Origin: an uncultured Clostridia bacterium
Lineage (GTDB): Bacteria; Bacillota; Clostridia; UBA1381
Direction of reading: 5' to 3'
Assembly: GCA_910585795.1 (NCBI GenBank)
Contig: CAJUFV010000292.1
Coordinates: 1 to 8,022, forward strand
Length of the DNA stretch: 8,022 nt
Shown: piece by piece, positions 7,170 through 8,022 of the stretch
Position numbering within the stretch: position 1 is the first letter of the stretch
Layout: each line of letters begins with the position of its first letter
Translations under genes and position numbers: made by a program
Notes under the pieces: generated by a model
Told to the model about the DNA's origin: nothing
Databases searched by the model: none
What the model saw: the letters and a program-made list of their open reading frames with translations, nothing else

Positions 7170-7431
7170 ATTTCTCCGAAAAGAAAATAAACGCAAGCGC
7201 CAGAAGCAGCAGCTTATCATCGCAGTCATCCGCAAGCAAAACAAACGCAACAACAAGCAGTATTAAATCATCTGAAGCAATATTTTCCAAAAGTCCGCCC
7301 AATATACCGTCATGCTTTTCCTCTCTCTTTTTAGGCGGTGCCGGCGGTGGCGGCGCCGGCTTTGCCGGTGGTTCCTCATTATGCCGTATTATTGGTTTAG
7401 GCATATCATTATAGCTGTATGTTTTGTACAT
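7165..7431 (-). CDS. Small Pro-rich protein with split hydrophobic tail
   Basis: This is an 88-residue protein I cannot name. Residues 1-20 are polar with several tyrosines. Residues 21-33 are a linker almost wholly of Pro and Ala, and 34-41 are strongly charged. Residues 42-52 (GILGGLLENIA) look amphipathic. Residues 56-67 and 74-84 are hydrophobic runs of only 12 and 11 residues, separated by DDCDDK at 68-73. Each run is too short for an ordinary membrane helix, so the tail may be a shallow hairpin in the membrane or a self-assembling segment. The ATG has an excellent ribosome binding site, GGAGGTGG, about 6 bases upstream. It is the third of three small genes in a row, 22 bases after the second. 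I have a general impression of similar tails in other clostridial small proteins but cannot attach a family. That it is a real gene is likely; its function is unknown. Confidence 0.8.
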   Translation of the reverse strand: MYKTYSYNDMPKPIIRHNEEPPAKPAPPPPAPPKKREEKHDGILGGLLENIASDDLILLVVAFVLLADDCDDKLLLLALAFIFFSEKF

Positions 7432-7453
7432 ATTTTACCACCTCCGCTATAAT

Positions 7454-7759
7454 TTATTTTCTCAAAAACTTTGTCAGATTAGTCAATCCCAGTAACTTTA
7501 CCGCTGAATCGATTGAATGCTGTCTGCCAGTTCGCATATATGGTCGCAATGACATAAGTAAATTGGTCCTTGGGTCATTTCTGTTATTTGTCATACTTTC
7601 CACAATACTTTTCAACTGCATAACCTGATTTAAACTGTCAGCATTAAATCCGGTATCAGAAGAATCACTTGAAGCCGACAATGTGCCCATAACATTTCTG
7701 ATTTTATCCTCTGCGTCATCACCAAGAATATTCTTTAACGTGTCTATCGCATCAGCCAT
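7454..7759 (-). CDS. Small conserved-looking protein, function unknown
   Basis: This is a 101-residue soluble protein I do not recognise. Residues 1-28 look like an acidic amphipathic helix pair (IDTLKNILGDDAEDKIRNVM). Residues 29-40 are a Ser/Asp-rich linker. Residues 43-57 are a second helix. Residues 62-101 are basic and contain DPRTNLLMSLRPYM followed by a hydrophobic helix (IDSAVKLLGLTNLTKFL), which looks like a compact helical hairpin. It has no cysteine, signal peptide or membrane span. The ATG follows a GGGAG ribosome binding site by about 9 bases. It is the middle of three small genes, 13 bases after the first and 22 before the third, so all three are probably made together. Operon position supports a real gene. 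Confidence 0.78.
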   Translation of the reverse strand: MADAIDTLKNILGDDAEDKIRNVMGTLSASSDSSDTGFNADSLNQVMQLKSIVESMTNNRNDPRTNLLMSLRPYMRTGRQHSIDSAVKLLGLTNLTKFLRK

Positions 7760-7772
7760 TTTATATCACTCC

Positions 7773-7997
7773 CTATAAATTCTTCATAATTTTCATTAAA
7801 TCAGATGTAGAAAGGCCAGAAATCTTTTTTTTCACATCTTCAGGATTAAGCTTTGAAAATTCTCTCATAAGCTGTTCCTTATCTGATGCGTTTATATGAT
7901 TTTTCAATCTTTTACCATCTGCTGAATTTAAAAATTTATTTATTTCTCTAAGCTGATTCTCATCAAAATCCTTTAATATTTTTTCAAACTTATTCAT
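7773..7997 (-). CDS. Small charged helical protein, function unknown
   Basis: This is a 74-residue protein with very high lysine and acidic content, no cysteine and no hydrophobic segment. It reads as two or three short amphipathic helices: FEKILKDFDENQLREINKFL, then KEQLMREFSKLN, then a C-terminal helix in DLMKIMKNL. I do not recognise a family. The start is the ATG at 7997, because GGGGAAGGT (8004-8012) lies 6 bases upstream. A GTG at 8018 would add 7 residues but would place the ribosome binding site inside the gene. It is the first visible gene of the minus-strand cluster, and its promoter must lie beyond the right edge or in the last few bases. Helix-rich, charged and paired with another small helical protein, it may act through protein-protein contacts, but that is a guess. 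Confidence 0.78.
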   Translation of the reverse strand: MNKFEKILKDFDENQLREINKFLNSADGKRLKNHINASDKEQLMREFSKLNPEDVKKKISGLSTSDLMKIMKNL

Positions 7998-8003
7998 ATT
8001 AAT

Positions 8004-8012
8004 ACCTTCCCC
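8004..8012 (-). promoter_or_regulatory. Ribosome binding site setting the 74-residue start
   Basis: On the minus strand this reads GGGGAAGGT, purine-rich and 6 bases before the ATG at 7997. It favours that ATG over the upstream GTG at 8018, which has only four bases of visible sequence before it. Confidence 0.7.
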
Positions 8013-8022
8013 TCTCACAACA

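Noticed and set aside
7419..7628. 69-codon plus-strand frame opposite the small-protein genes
   Set aside because: It spans the junction of two minus-strand genes that have strong ribosome binding sites, and it has none itself.

Overview
The window looks like a piece of chromosome from an anaerobic, low-GC Gram-positive bacterium, probably a gut-type clostridium. The evidence is the AT-rich sequence and codon use, strong GGAGG-type ribosome binding sites, and a rubrerythrin plus desulfoferrodoxin pair typical of strict anaerobes. The small protein genes beside that pair also look clostridial. This taxonomic guess is an inference; there is no rRNA or other marker gene in the window.

Layout: two convergent blocks meet at a strong hairpin terminator at 5949-5992. 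On the plus strand, 48-5947 is a two-gene carbohydrate operon. The first gene encodes a very large protein with an N-terminal DUF5107 (galactose-mutarotase-like) region and a long C-terminal TPR array. The second, 5 bases later, encodes a glycoside hydrolase family 2 enzyme with both catalytic glutamates in place. Neither protein has a signal peptide or membrane segment, so both should act in the cytoplasm on an imported glycoside or oligosaccharide. The transporter and regulator genes that might name the substrate are not in the window.

On the minus strand, reading from the right edge leftwards, are three very small genes (74, 101 and 88 codons). They lie 13 and 22 bases apart, each has its own ribosome binding site, and I do not recognise their functions. 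They are followed after 53 bases by rubrerythrin and then, overlapping it by 11 bases, a class I desulfoferrodoxin (superoxide reductase). The last two form a detoxification relay: superoxide to hydrogen peroxide to water. A 36-base imperfect dyad sits exactly between the small-protein genes and rubrerythrin and may be an operator or an RNA processing or attenuation structure.

The least explained parts are the DUF5107-TPR/GH2 pair, the small-protein cluster (especially the protein with a Pro-rich linker and two very short hydrophobic stretches split by an acidic DDCDD turn), and the dyad in front of rubrerythrin. I see no mobile element, CRISPR array, tRNA or rRNA.
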